From Plantago major (taxonomy: Eukaryota > Streptophyta > Magnoliopsida > Lamiales > Plantaginaceae), in assembly GCA_026545765.1 (NCBI GenBank), contig CM048844.1, positions 21,584,237 to 21,648,236 of the forward strand: a stretch of 64,000 nt of DNA. Reading direction: 5' to 3'. The notes under the pieces were generated by a model that saw only the letters and a list, made by a program, of their open reading frames with translations, had not been told where the DNA came from and ran no database searches. The translations under genes were made by a program, and so were the position numbers. Below are positions 46,653-58,200 of this stretch, one piece after another; the stretch's first letter is position 1, and every line of letters starts with the position of its first letter.

Positions 46653-47959
46653 ATATCAAATAATCCGTTAGTAGTTTTATGATTTTAATCACACATATTT
46701 TTTTGAATTATTCTTCCGGAAGATAGTATACATGAAATATAAAGAAGGTACACAAATAATTATTACCACTTACCAGGAACATTGGGGGCTTTATATAAAA
46801 ACATTAGTTTCTACTAAAGCAATAAAAATATTTTGTTAACGAATATTACCTAATAACACCAATATAATGTCTTTCTCATTAAAATAGGATGGTTGATCTA
46901 TATATATTTAAATTAAATATAGATGGATTTTCATAATAAGGTGTGTGAACATTTTATTCTATTTAAATAATTATATTAGGCTGTCATTATTCCCTGTAAG
47001 TCTGTAACTAATTAAAAAAAGGTTGGTATGAACTTGTAATCGTGCTTGATTGTCTGACAAGAAAAATCAAAGATTTTAAGCATGATTGATACAGAAAACA
47101 TTTTTTATTTCTCAAATGCTAGTCTAATTCATACGTGTGAACGACATACATTTTTCTTCGATGATCCTTATAATCATAAAAATTATGTATAAGATTGATT
47201 TAATTTAGGAAAGTAGGGTAAAAATGCTTAATTTTTTCTACAGAATAGGAAGTTTAGTATAAATTAGTTATCTGTATGAAATACTTGTGTAGTTTTTTCT
47301 AAAGTAGAAACACTTGTGTAGTTGCGTTAGAGGAATGTGGTTTTTTATATTTAGGAAAATAAAATACTACCCCTCTGCAATAGTTCTAGTCTTGAGTCTT
47401 GACCTTGTACGAACTTTGACCATGCACACTTCTAATTTATTGATTTGGGAGGTGTGTCCGTTTTGGTTACACAGTGTACTATGTAGCTACTAATCTGAAG
47501 ATATCGAATCATCATTTATTCATTCTCTCATATCTTCGTCTGCAAACTCATTCAGTTCAATACAGATCAATTCAGTTCAGTTCACATCTGCTTAGTTATA
47601 TTTTATACTACAATTCAATTCATTTCATATCAGTTCTGTTATGTTCAGACGAAGAGAATAAAGCCTTAGTCTATAAGTAGGAATATAAATCTTTTTTTGA
47701 CATGAATCATGTTGGGAATAGATTACATAGAAATGAGCGGTTGTAATTCGGCATATAGTTAAACCGCATTATTCATGCGTTAAATTTTTTTGAGTCTTTT
47801 GGCATACAATTTAAACACTAATTCTTTAGCTTACTTCCAACTCAACTAAACATTTATCAATTTTCCTCCCCTACTTTTTCAATTAAACTAATAACCTTAA
47901 ACCAATCATACAAGATAACTCCAACAATTTTTTTGTTTCCAATGCCTTTTAATTTAGAG

Positions 47960-48220
47960 TAAGGCTTTATTCTCTTCGTCTAAACATAACTAATCTAAAT
48001 TGAACATATTTGTAGTATAAAAAAATCACTATGCAAATATGAACTAACTGAAATTTATAGTTTTTATGATTAAGTGAACATAACCTAATTAGGCTCTTAT
48101 AACTTTGGCTTCATTCGATTCGGTTAATTCGATTCGATTCTAATTGGTTATATTTTATACTACAATTCAGTTCAGTTTAGTTCAGTTCAGAAAAGTGCAA
48201 TTGAAGAGAACAAAGCCTTA
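47960..48220. mobile_element. MITE, 261 bp, TAAGGCTTT...AAAGCCTTA termini
   Basis: TAAGGCTTTATTCTCTTCG at left and, inverted, TAAGGCTTTGTTCTCTTCAA at right, both followed inward by AACTGAACTGAA-type repeats and TTTTATACTACAA. TAA/TTA at the edges may be the PIF/Harbinger-type target or part of the TIR. Non-coding. Confidence 0.65.
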
Positions 48221-48968
48221 GTCACTTTAACAACCCTCGATAGTTGTATGGACATCCAAAGTACGAGCGAGAAGTATGTTTGTTATCCCAACAATTCTTC
48301 TAGGTCCAAGCCAAAAAGGAAGGTGGTAATTTCGAAGAAGATTTTCCTGTTGTTTCCTGCGGAAGTGATTCTTCCCGCTGCCTACTATATGTAATCTCTA
48401 TTTTGAGTAATTAATGTTATTTTGTGCTTTCCAAACAGTATCTAATGTCGAATGGAATATAAAGTGAGTAGGTAACCGGTTAGTAGAAGTTCAATATGGC
48501 AATTAAACTACATCAAAAAGAAGGCAGTACTACGAAGGCATAAAGTGGGGTCGGAGATTCGGCCATGTTTTAGAGGCAATGTCCATAAACGACACTATGC
48601 GACGCAAAAGAAGCGACACTTCATATAGAGCAATTAAACTACGTTATTACCAAAAATGAAGCTGTCAGAATATACTGAATATAGATAGATAGATAATTAC
48701 AAAGATATCTTGGAAGAATCGAAAATGTTGAGTTTCAATTCTTAATGTGAACCTTAAAACTTGAATCGTATTATAATAAGTTCGTTATCTTCATCTGAAT
48801 GGGCCGAATCGTAGATAAAAAACCACTAAGCGGCCGAATCGAATGAATCTGAATCGAATTAAATTTAAATTAATGAGTTTTCAGTTGAAGAGAACGTACT
48901 GGCTAATTACACTTGATCTACATAATCCAAACAATATAATCAGGATCCTTACCAAAATCCAAGTAAAA

Positions 48969-50564
48969 ATGAAAACTGCAATCCATCAACTCCTTCCGAC
49001 ATTCTTCTTCATCTCAGCCTTTGTAATTGTTTCAGTCTCTTCTTCCAATTCATCTTCTGACAATGCATTCATTCAGTGCCTGGAGAATTATTCAGATCCC
49101 TCTAACCAAATCTCTTCAGTTCTCTACACTCAGGACAACTCTTCATTCTCCTCAGTTCTTCAATCCTACATAAGAAACCTGCGGTACGACGAGCCCACCA
49201 CCACAAAACCACGATTCATTGTTACCGCGTTACATGTTTCTCACATTCAGGCTACTATTCTATGTGCAAAGGCACAGGGTTTGAGGCTGAACATTCGAAG
49301 TGGGGGCCATGACTTTGAAGGCATGTCGTATGCATCAGATGTTCCTGATTTCCTGATCCTGGACATGTTCAATTTTCGTGCAGTTAATGTTAGTATAGAG
49401 GAAGAATCCGCTTGGGTTGAGTCAGGTGCGATTCTTGGCGAACTGTATTATGAAATTGCCAACAAAAGCAATATTCATGGCTTCCCTGCCGGTGTTTGTC
49501 ACACGGTTGGTGTTGGTGGGCACTTCAGCGGTGGAGGATATGGTAATATGATGCGAAAACATGGCCTTACTGTTGATAACATTGTTGATGCCAAGATAAT
49601 CGACGTCAATGGAATGCTTCTGGATAGAAAATCTATGGGAGAGGATCTTTTTTGGGCTATTACTGGTGGGGGTGGATCCAGCTTTGGTGTCGTCCTGTCA
49701 TATAAAATCAAACTGGTCCGGGTTCCTGATATTATAACGGCTTTCAGAGTGTCAAGAACGTATGACGAAAAGTTCACTGATCTCATTTACCGCTATCAAG
49801 AAGTTGCAGCGAATAAGTTTCCAGAGGAATTATTCATCAGGCTGTCCCTGGATGTTGTAAATACCACGACTCAGGCAATGTTTCTTGCCATGTTTCTTGG
49901 AAACTCGAAAAACCTCATCTCTGTAATAGACAAGAACTTCCCTGAACTGGGATTAACAGAAAATGATTGCAGTGAAATGAGCTGGGTTGAATCGTTACTT
50001 TTCTGGGAGAGCATACCCATTGGAACACCAGTTGAAACTCTCCTCAATCGCAGTCCTTCTGGCCTCAAATACGAGAAGAGAAAATCTGATTATCTGAAAA
50101 AACCAATTCCTAAAGATGGATTAGATTTCATATTCAGCAAAATGGTGGAACTAGATGGTCCTGGCCTTAGATTCAACCCCTATGGTGGTAGAATGGATGA
50201 GATACCAACATCCCAGAAGCCGTTCCCCCATAGAGCTGGTAACCTTTTTAAGATTCAGTACGCAGCGAATTGGAAGGAAAATACAACACAAGTGGCTGAA
50301 CATTACTTGAATTCAACGAGAACATTATATGGTTACATGACGCCGTTTGTGTCCATGAATCCAAGAGAAGCGTACCTCAACTACAGAGATCTTGACATTG
50401 GGATTAACCAAAATGGGAGAAATAGTTATTCGGAAGGTGCTGTTTTCGGAGTTAAGTACTTCAAGGAAAATTTTGACAGGTTGGTTAAAATTAAGACAAA
50501 GGTTGATCCTGATAACTTCTTTAGGAATGTACAGAGCATTCCTGTCTTGCCGGCCCTTGAATAA
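48969..50564 (+). CDS. BBE-like FAD-linked oxidoreductase, intronless
   Basis: The frame is open from 48843, but the ATG at 48969 begins a signal peptide (MKTAIHQLLPTFFFISAFVI) and is preferred; the upstream 42 codons lie partly in a MITE remnant. 531 residues. RSGGHDFEG (His114) and [17 protein letters not shown] (Cys177) supply both flavin attachment residues, with His in place of the usual Pro after Cys. [68 protein letters not shown] (Val replaces the usual Glu in EQSIP). It is most similar to the gene at 6793-8480 but lacks that gene's intron, pointing to intron loss or an origin by retroposition. Its 3' end faces that of the next gene 248 bases away. Confidence 0.93.
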   Translation: MKTAIHQLLPTFFFISAFVIVSVSSSNSSSDNAFIQCLENYSDPSNQISSVLYTQDNSSFSSVLQSYIRNLRYDEPTTTKPRFIVTALHVSHIQATILCAKAQGLRLNIRSGGHDFEGMSYASDVPDFLILDMFNFRAVNVSIEEESAWVESGAILGELYYEIANKSNIHGFPAGVCHTVGVGGHFSGGGYGNMMRKHGLTVDNIVDAKIIDVNGMLLDRKSMGEDLFWAITGGGGSSFGVVLSYKIKLVRVPDIITAFRVSRTYDEKFTDLIYRYQEVAANKFPEELFIRLSLDVVNTTTQAMFLAMFLGNSKNLISVIDKNFPELGLTENDCSEMSWVESLLFWESIPIGTPVETLLNRSPSGLKYEKRKSDYLKKPIPKDGLDFIFSKMVELDGPGLRFNPYGGRMDEIPTSQKPFPHRAGNLFKIQYAANWKENTTQVAEHYLNSTRTLYGYMTPFVSMNPREAYLNYRDLDIGINQNGRNSYSEGAVFGVKYFKENFDRLVKIKTKVDPDNFFRNVQSIPVLPALE

Positions 50565-50812
50565 TTCGAGCACAAATGGCATGTTCGGTTACAATTATGT
50601 TTTTTTCCTTAGATTCTCTGCTCAATATATTTAGTAACATCTATGTAGAAATTTTTCTTGTAAGTGAACTCTTAAAACATTGTTTTTTACATATGCAATA
50701 AGATAAAGAAAAGGAAAGTACCATGAAAGAGTAATCAGATGAACATTCATATAGTACATGATGAGATGATAGGAATACATTATTGATGTAGGATAAGCAA
50801 ACAAATTAGGCC

Positions 50813-52735
50813 TTAAGATGAAGCTGCTTGATGTTTTACGAATGAAGCAGCATGCATAGGTGGGATGCTTTGTTCATTTCTGAACAAGTTAGAAGGATCA
50901 ACTTTAGTCTTCACACGAACCAATCGTTTGAAGTTGTTCTTGTAGTACTTGAACCCCCAAGCGCTTGCTTGTCTGTAGCTTGTATTCCCGTCATTGTTCA
51001 TCCCTATATCAAGATCCCTATAATTGGCATACACTTCTCTTGGAGAATTGGATACATAAGAAGCCATATAACTATAAATCCTGCGGATCCAGTTTAGGTA
51101 CCTTTCAGATCGTGATTCGTCTGCTGGGATCCAGCGAACCAAATATTCGATCATGTATATATTACCCGCCCTATGAGGGAAAGGTGTTTCAAATTCGGAG
51201 ACCTCATTCAGAGCCCCTCCATATGGACTAAACTGCACTTCTGCTCCATATATGGCTTCTTCATTCAAGAATATCCATATTCCTTGAAGACCACGTTCTG
51301 GAATCGGTTGCCTCACATAGTCGGATTTTGTCTTAAAATGTAATCTTGCACGAAAAGTTCTGTTCAGTAGGACTTCGAGTGGTTGGTTTCTGAAGTTTGC
51401 AAAGAAAAGTTCTGACTCGATCCAACTCATTTCAACGCAATCTTGCTGCATCAAACCCAACTCTGGAAACTTCTCTTGCATTATCGGCAATAGATCATGA
51501 GCTCGACCTAGGTACAGAGAAGTGAAAGAGGCTAGTCCCGTGTCCTTTCCGGTTGTGGGAGATCTAGCACTTCCAAAGAAAAGTCTAATTGACAGATTTT
51601 CATCAATTTTATCAGAAATATACTGCCATTTATGTACTAGTTGAGTTGCATTCTGTTCCTGTGTTCTTGAAACATTGAAAACAGTCACAATTTCGGGTAC
51701 AACTACTAGGTTCACCTTGAAAGCAAGAACAATTCCAAAACTAGTACCTCCTCCACCTCTAATTGCCCAAAATAATCCCTCTCCCATGGACTTTCTGTCC
51801 AAAATTTGGCCCTTTGCATCAATAATCCTTGCATCGATGATGTTATCAATGGCCAGGCCATGCTTACGAGACATCATGCCATATCCTCCACCACTAAAGT
51901 GTCCTCCGACACCTACACTCGGGCAAACACCTGTGTCCATTTGAAAATGATTATGAGTATTGTAAAGCGGTGAAAAAGATGTGGAATTAGATCAGTGACT
52001 TGATACATAACTTGGTGGATGGAAAAAAAAAAATTGACTGCTTTTGCTACCAAAAAAACTACAATCACTTTGCAATAATCATTTGCATACAGGCAGAAAG
52101 TATTGACTTTGGTAACTGAAAACGATATGGAATCAGATCAGTGACTTGATACATAATTTTGTGGATGAAACAATAAAAAGGGTTGCTTTTGCTAACAAAA
52201 AAACTACAAACATTTTTGCAAGAATACCTGCTGGGAAAGCAAGGGTCTTGCTTGTTTGAGATAGTGTATAATACAGTTCTCCTATTGTTGCACCAGTCTG
52301 AATCCATGCAGAATTCTCTTCAGTGCTTATTGATATTGATCGATAATCTCTCATGTCGATCATGACAAAGGGGATTCTAGATGTGTACGAAAGTCCCTCA
52401 AAGTCATGTCCACCGCTTCGAACTCTGATCTGCACACCTAGTTTCTTGGAGCAATGAACTGCAGCTTGAATTTCCGATTCATGATTTGGGGTGAGAATGA
52501 GTAGAGGTCGCAACCTGGAGGTTGACAAAGGCCGAAGATTTTGGGCTGCAGATTTGTAGATGGAAAAATAGGATGCATTACTTGGGGAATAAATATGATC
52601 AGATGTTGAACTTGATGTAAATTTGACAAGACATTCAAGAAACTCATCTCTGCTCTTATAACTAGAAGAAGCTACCAAGGCTAAGAGATTTCCTGCTATA
52701 AAAAGTAGTGCCAATTTTACTCCAAAAGATTCCAT
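50813..52735 (-). CDS. BBE-like FAD-linked oxidoreductase, two exons, divergent GEDLFW motif
   Basis: Exon 1 52735-52228, intron 51931-52227 (297 bp), exon 2 51930-50813; 541 residues. The phase-1 intron is at AG|VCPSVG, the same place as in the 22 and 29 kb genes, so it is their older paralogue. Signal peptide [30 protein letters not shown] (His110) and [16 protein letters not shown] (Cys172). The usual GEDLFWA is GEGLFWA here, losing the conserved Asp. [38 protein letters not shown], then an extra tail ([14 protein letters not shown]) not present in the relatives. The longer intron contains an internal tandem duplication of about 145 bases (GATCAGTGACTTGATACATAA at about 51991 and 52136). 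Likely secreted; substrate unknown. Confidence 0.92.
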
Positions 52736-52779
52736 TTTCTTGTTTGGTTCAAGTTAGGTGATTACAGGATGAAGCTTCT

Positions 52780-52790
52780 CCTACTTATAG
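52780..52790 (-). promoter_or_regulatory. Putative TATA box of the BBE-like gene at 50813-52735
   Basis: CTATAAGTAGG on the minus strand, about 45-55 bases before the ATG, followed by AGAAGCTTC as in the paralogous promoters. Confidence 0.45.
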
Positions 52791-53349
52791 CCAGAGTTAT
52801 AGGTACAGAAAGTATACTTTTGGCTTTTCTAAAATGTGGAGGGACTAATCCTCTTGAAATCTTGGTACTATTTTTGTCTTCTTGGTACATTGTTGGCATT
52901 TAGTAAGTAGCAGTTCAATAATTCCATATAGTATAAGATAATCTAGGGCAGCAGGCAGTCCAGATCCAGATCAGATCTGATAATCTGACTTTTGCTAGTT
53001 AATTGAAACCATGGCCATCATTCAAGAAAAATAAGATACATTAGTCCAATGTGTTCTTGAAAAAATGTTATATTAAATTTTGTATCTGTTAGACTATCTT
53101 TATCTATGATCACATCAATCATGACATAATTTAAAATCAAAATAAAGAACTTTTGTGATGGAGTAAGTTTTCTAAGAAAAAACCCCTAGATAGGAGACAT
53201 AGAAACGAAGTTTCTATATATTACATATTGACCCAAAACAAAAATACTTAGTCTTATAAAAGTCCTATCACATTTGAAAAGTCCAAAAAGTCCACTAGAT
53301 TTCTACATAAATTATCTAGTTTTTACATTGGCCCGTTTTTTATTTTTCT

Positions 53350-54770
53350 TTATTTTTTTTTAAGGTGGAGTCAAGCTCCTAATATTCAAAATAAAAACCA
53401 TACAATCACGGGGGTTTATATGAACCCAAGTACAACTCCAAGAAAATACTCAAATGAAAGTCCAAACTAGCACAAAAGACAAAGGAACAAAAGCTAGTCC
53501 ACCAAAAGTTCTTCTAATCCACACTCTATTAGCACCACAGACAACAAACGAGAATCCAAGGGCAAGCAATAAATACTTCTGCTGCACCACCAAAATACCA
53601 ATCATCCAAGTGAAAACTACAATCCAACGGGCTCCAATCCACCTACACAAGTGCCGACGAGCCAATCTCATATACTCAATCTTCATTTGACTTTTTTGGG
53701 GCTATACCTACGAGACTTTCTTAAAACAGCCTTCATCATAGGAAGAGAGGAAGAGTATGAAGCTTTAATCGAGTTCTTCGTGGTTCTTCCTTTTTTCTTT
53801 TCGGTAGGCTGGGGTGGGGGCACAAGGGACTCTGCAACTTGTCCAAAAATAGGAGCAACCTGCTCCACCAAAACAATAGGAACTGAAGATGAAACACCAA
53901 GATTCTCCAAAGGCAGAGAAACACACTCGGGACTAGCACTTGCAAAAGCAACACACGTCGAAGAGGCCACTAAAAGATGCTCAATCACTATATCCGAGAC
54001 GACTTCCATATCTACTGGAGGGGATTCCAAATCCTTTTCTTGAACCTCTAGATTTTCCAAAGCCGAAAAATTATTTTTTTCTTTCTCTGTAGCTGATTCA
54101 CTTTGCACTTCTTGTCTACAAATACTTCGAACAGTTTTCGATGGGACCTCCCAATTATAGTTGATGTCGTTTCTTTCACCTTCCAAATCAACATCTTGTC
54201 GAACATCCCAATTAGAGTTACTGTTAATCCTGTCTTCTTCCGATATAACATCCTTTTGAGAATTTCTAATGGAGGAATCCTGATTAGTACACAACTCTTC
54301 TGACGAATCTAAGTTGCTGACTGATTTAACTCGGGGATTTTTTATAAAGCAAGAATCTACTCTATGACCAATCTTCAAGCAAAAATCACAATACAAAGGC
54401 AAAGAATCATGGGACACCTTGATTTTAACCTTCTGACCTCTAAACTCAGCAAAAATAGCTTCTGGCATAACTTTTGAGATGTCGAGTTCAACCATTACTC
54501 TAGCTTTTTCCAACAGTAAGCAAGCGATTTGCCGAATCTACTTTCAACGGTTTACCAAAAGGCCTAACTAATTCAAATAAAGCCTCTGGGTGAAACAACA
54601 TGATTGGGACATGCTCAAAGAAATCCATACCGGTACAATAGGGGAATCTATAGCAGTATTGAAGGTAGGAGTCCATTTTAAAACTCTCATTTGACATTTT
54701 TCCACAGAAATACATTGCTTCATCCACAGATAATCAAAGTCTTCCACATTCATCAAACGAATAATCACAT
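53350..54770 (-). mobile_element. LINE insertion with ORF1 only (DUF4283 and CCHC zinc knuckle)
   Basis: In complement the insert encodes a DUF4283-like region (NVIIRLMNVEDFDYLWMKQC, LKWTPTFN, PIVPVWISL), interrupted by a frameshift near 54510-54600. Then VELDISKVMPEAIFAEF and a zinc knuckle CDFCLKIGHRVDSC (CX2CX4HX4C) lead to a long hydrophilic tail ending SPKKVK at 53683. About 300 bases of 3' UTR and a poly(A) tail (T run at 53350-53361) follow. There is no endonuclease or reverse transcriptase. Flanking element sequence resumes with TTTTTATTTCGCGG, and a similar T-rich TTTTTTATTTTTC precedes the insert, a plausible target duplication. Confidence 0.75.
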
Positions 54771-55228
54771 TTTTATTTCGCGGATCAAAATACCCGGGTT
54801 TTGCGGGTCGAAATTTATTCGGGTCATACCGATTTATATATGGGTATAGTATAAATAGGGTTTTTTGGGTTATTTTTTCCATTTTCTCCTCCGATTTCTC
54901 TGTTTTTTTGGCGATTTTTCCAAAACCCTAGTATCTGGAGCGGTTTTCTCTGGTTTCATTGTGCGATCCTCAGGTAATGTATGTTGAAACTCGATTTAGT
55001 GTTTTTTAGTTCGTTTTCGCTTTTTGTTGCTTCGTTTTTGCTGAATCGGTGATGTATGTTTCAGTTTCTCGAGCGATTTTTGTGTAGTTTCTCTGGTTTT
55101 TGCTGAATCGGTGATCATCAGGTAATCTGTTGAAACTCGATCGTTTTTTTGCTTTTTGTTGCTTCGTTTTTGCTCATTCCGGTGATTTTAACTTTATTTT
55201 TGTGTCATTTTTGCTTGTTAGGCATTAA

Positions 55229-58200
55229 ATGGCGGAATCGAACATGAATTCTACTGATCAAGTGAACACGAAGCTTCCTGTTCATCGTAATCCTGTTTCG
55301 GTATAGGTTAGTGGTTTTAGTTGCGTTTATGGTTCATAATTGAGACTTTTTCGCTAGATATATGGTTTTTTAGATCTGATTCATGTTGTTCGAAGTTCGT
55401 TTAGTGTTTTGAAGTGGCATTGGGTAAGTGTTTTTTAGTTGCATTTATGGTTCGTAATTGAATTTTATGTTACAGGCATGGTAAGTTAGTTTCTGATGTA
55501 TTGGTGGTGTTGCTGAGTTTGATATGAGTGTTTTTGCTAGATCATTGATTCTGATTAAATTTTATGGCCATGCCTATTTGTTTTGAACATTTTTGTGGGA
55601 AACTGTTTAGTTTGTAGTTTGTATTGTCTAGTTTTTAAGATGTATCATCTACTTTTTATGATTTTTTAGCTTTGCTGTGTATAGTTGTGTGCACTGTATG
55701 TTTTTGGCGGGGATTTGTTGTTTGTTTGAATTTTCTGATGTTTTGTGTGAAATTGTCTAGTTTTTAATATATATTGTCTACTTTTTCATGTTACAGCTTT
55801 TTGTTGTTCAGATTGTCTAGTTTTTACCATATATTATCTAGTTTTCATGATATATAGTTTTTAAGATATATCATCTAGTTTTTAAGGATTTTTGTCTAGT
55901 TTTTCATGTTATATATTTTTGTTGTGCAGTTGTGTTGAACTGTCTAGTTTTTAATATGTATTGTCTAGTTTTTCATATAAACTGTATAGTTTTTAATGTG
56001 TTTCTATTTGTATTGTTAAAGGATCTAAGAAGATGATTGTTCCAAAGGCTCCTAAGCCAAGGCAGAAGAGGCAGCCTAAACGCGTGAAGGTGGGTCTCCG
56101 TGTTGCTGATGCTGGAACTGAGCAAGTTGAGAATACAGTTCGTGTCAGCCAAAATATTGTGGAGGTTGAGCAAGGTATAAAAAAAGAATACGGGCCTGGG
56201 GGTTCTGTAAAACTGATGGTTGACATGTTGCAGAAGTTGAATGATGCCCAGAGACAAGGTGTGACATATATTGGTTTCGGAGGGTTGCTACATTTGAAAT
56301 TTAAGTCTATTCCATTGGGTATTGTACCCTGGCTATTGGAAAGGTTTAATGGAGAAACACATATTCAAACGATTGGGCAGAATAAGTACCATATCACCGC
56401 TGAAGACGTTGAAGATATTTTTCTTCTTCCTAGGAAGCCTGGTTTTCCTGTGAAGTTTTGTTACCAGAACGTAAGGAATGCTGATAAGAAAGATGCTGCC
56501 TACATTGCTGATGCAGAGTTGAGAAAAAACTGGAGGGATAAGTTTGGTATTAAAGATCAAAAGGCGGATGTGAGACTTACTGATGTTTTGAAGGTGGTGT
56601 TGAGTTTGAAGGATGGTGGGGATGATTTTAAGAGAGTTTTTGTGCTTTATGCCTGTGGCATTTTCCTAGCACCAACTGCAGGCCATACTCTTGACATGAG
56701 ACTTGTTACTCAGTTGGAGAGAGTAACTTCTATACGTAATGTGGATTGGTGTGGTTTCGTGGTTGATACTTTGTGTGATGCAATTTCTAAATACAAGTCA
56801 ACTACACAAAACCATATTCATGGTTGTGTAGTTGTGCTTGTACTGGCTTATCTTCATAGGTTCCCATTTCAAGGTCGTGCCGAGTCTATTGCACTTCCCC
56901 TTATCCAACATTGGACAATGAAGAATTTGTCCGAGAGGCTTGAAAAAGAGAAGAATATTGGATATGGGAATTCTCTTATGGTTGATTGGTATCCTATTAG
57001 TAAGCAGAGACTCAAGCCTGTTGTGCTTAATTATGATGGCACTGTTCCATGCATCAAATATCCTATTCCTGATGGTGTTCGTACTGATGTGGAAATTCAG
57101 AGTAGTTCCAGCGATGTAAGTCATTCTCTATTTTTCATGTTTTTTTATACTTGTAATTATCTAGTTTTTTGCATGTTTTATCTAGTTTTTAAATGTTATT
57201 GTATAGTTTTTAACACTTCTTGATTTTCATATAGTTTTTATTTAATGTCATTGTTTTTAATGTAATTGTCTAGTTTTTTCTTTAATTACTGTTGTTTGTA
57301 AACTGGTTTTTATATTTGTAGGCAATGGACGAGGCGCTCCAATTTCTAAAACGAGACGTGGAAGTTGTTTTCCACGCATATTCTGCTCGTTTTTTGAAAA
57401 CACTGAAAGTTCCTGAAGTGGAGTCTGCATCTGCATCACAAGAAGAAGTATCACAAACTCAGAAGTTTTGGTCCGATCCTACAGTGTTGAATCAGTTAGA
57501 TCACATGGTGGCCATGTACTTCCTGATGTTGAGAAATGACTGTCCAAGCTTCAGTCTTGGGTTTTCTCAAGCTGAAGCAAATCAAAACATTACTTATATG
57601 TTTGATGCTATAAGATCTTCCCAAGTTGCCAGGGATAATGTAGCTGCGAGTCTTGATGTAAGTTTTTATTGTTATTGTGTAGTTTTATAGTTTTATTGTC
57701 TAGTTTTATGCTTTTATTGTATAGTTTTATGCTTTTATTGTATAGTTTTAAATATATATTGTCTAGTTTTAGCTTACTGATTAGAAATTTATCATTTTTT
57801 AGCGTGGCAGGTCTAATCCCCCAACTGAGCCTGTAAGTGATAATGATGATGATGCTTTTAGAAATCAGGATGATAATGGGAGAAATGCTGAAGAATAGGA
57901 AGCTTATGCTAGTAGTGCTGAAGAAGAGGATGATGATGTTGTACAAGAGAAGGAGGATGATGTTGATGATGATGTTGAGGATGGCATAAATCAGGAGGAA
58001 GGTGTTGAGGATGGTATTGTACAAGAGGAGGAGAATGATGTTATACAAGAGGATGAGAATGATGCTAGAGGATGATGAGAATGAAGATGATGAGGATGAA
58101 ACAGAAGATGATGTAGTTTATCGTGATGAACGTGGTTGGTGCTCTTTGGACATTGGGCCACCACAAGTGGATGTTAAATATATGTCAAGTAATATGAAGA

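Larger units (their letters stand above)
45524..48968. other. Intergenic, AT-rich, several MITE remnants
   Basis: No gene supported. Contains an AAT microsatellite (46511-46539), a long decayed MITE (45806-46652), a shorter clean one (47960-48220), half of another ending at 47668 (CAGTTCAGTTCAC...GACGAAGAGAATAAAGCCTTA) and a terminal fragment of the same family at 48838-48896. The stretch 46660-47500 shows nothing recognisable. Confidence 0.45.

Noticed and set aside
54048-54303. Other-frame ORFs in the LINE insert
   Set aside because: Shadow frames of the ORF1 tail.
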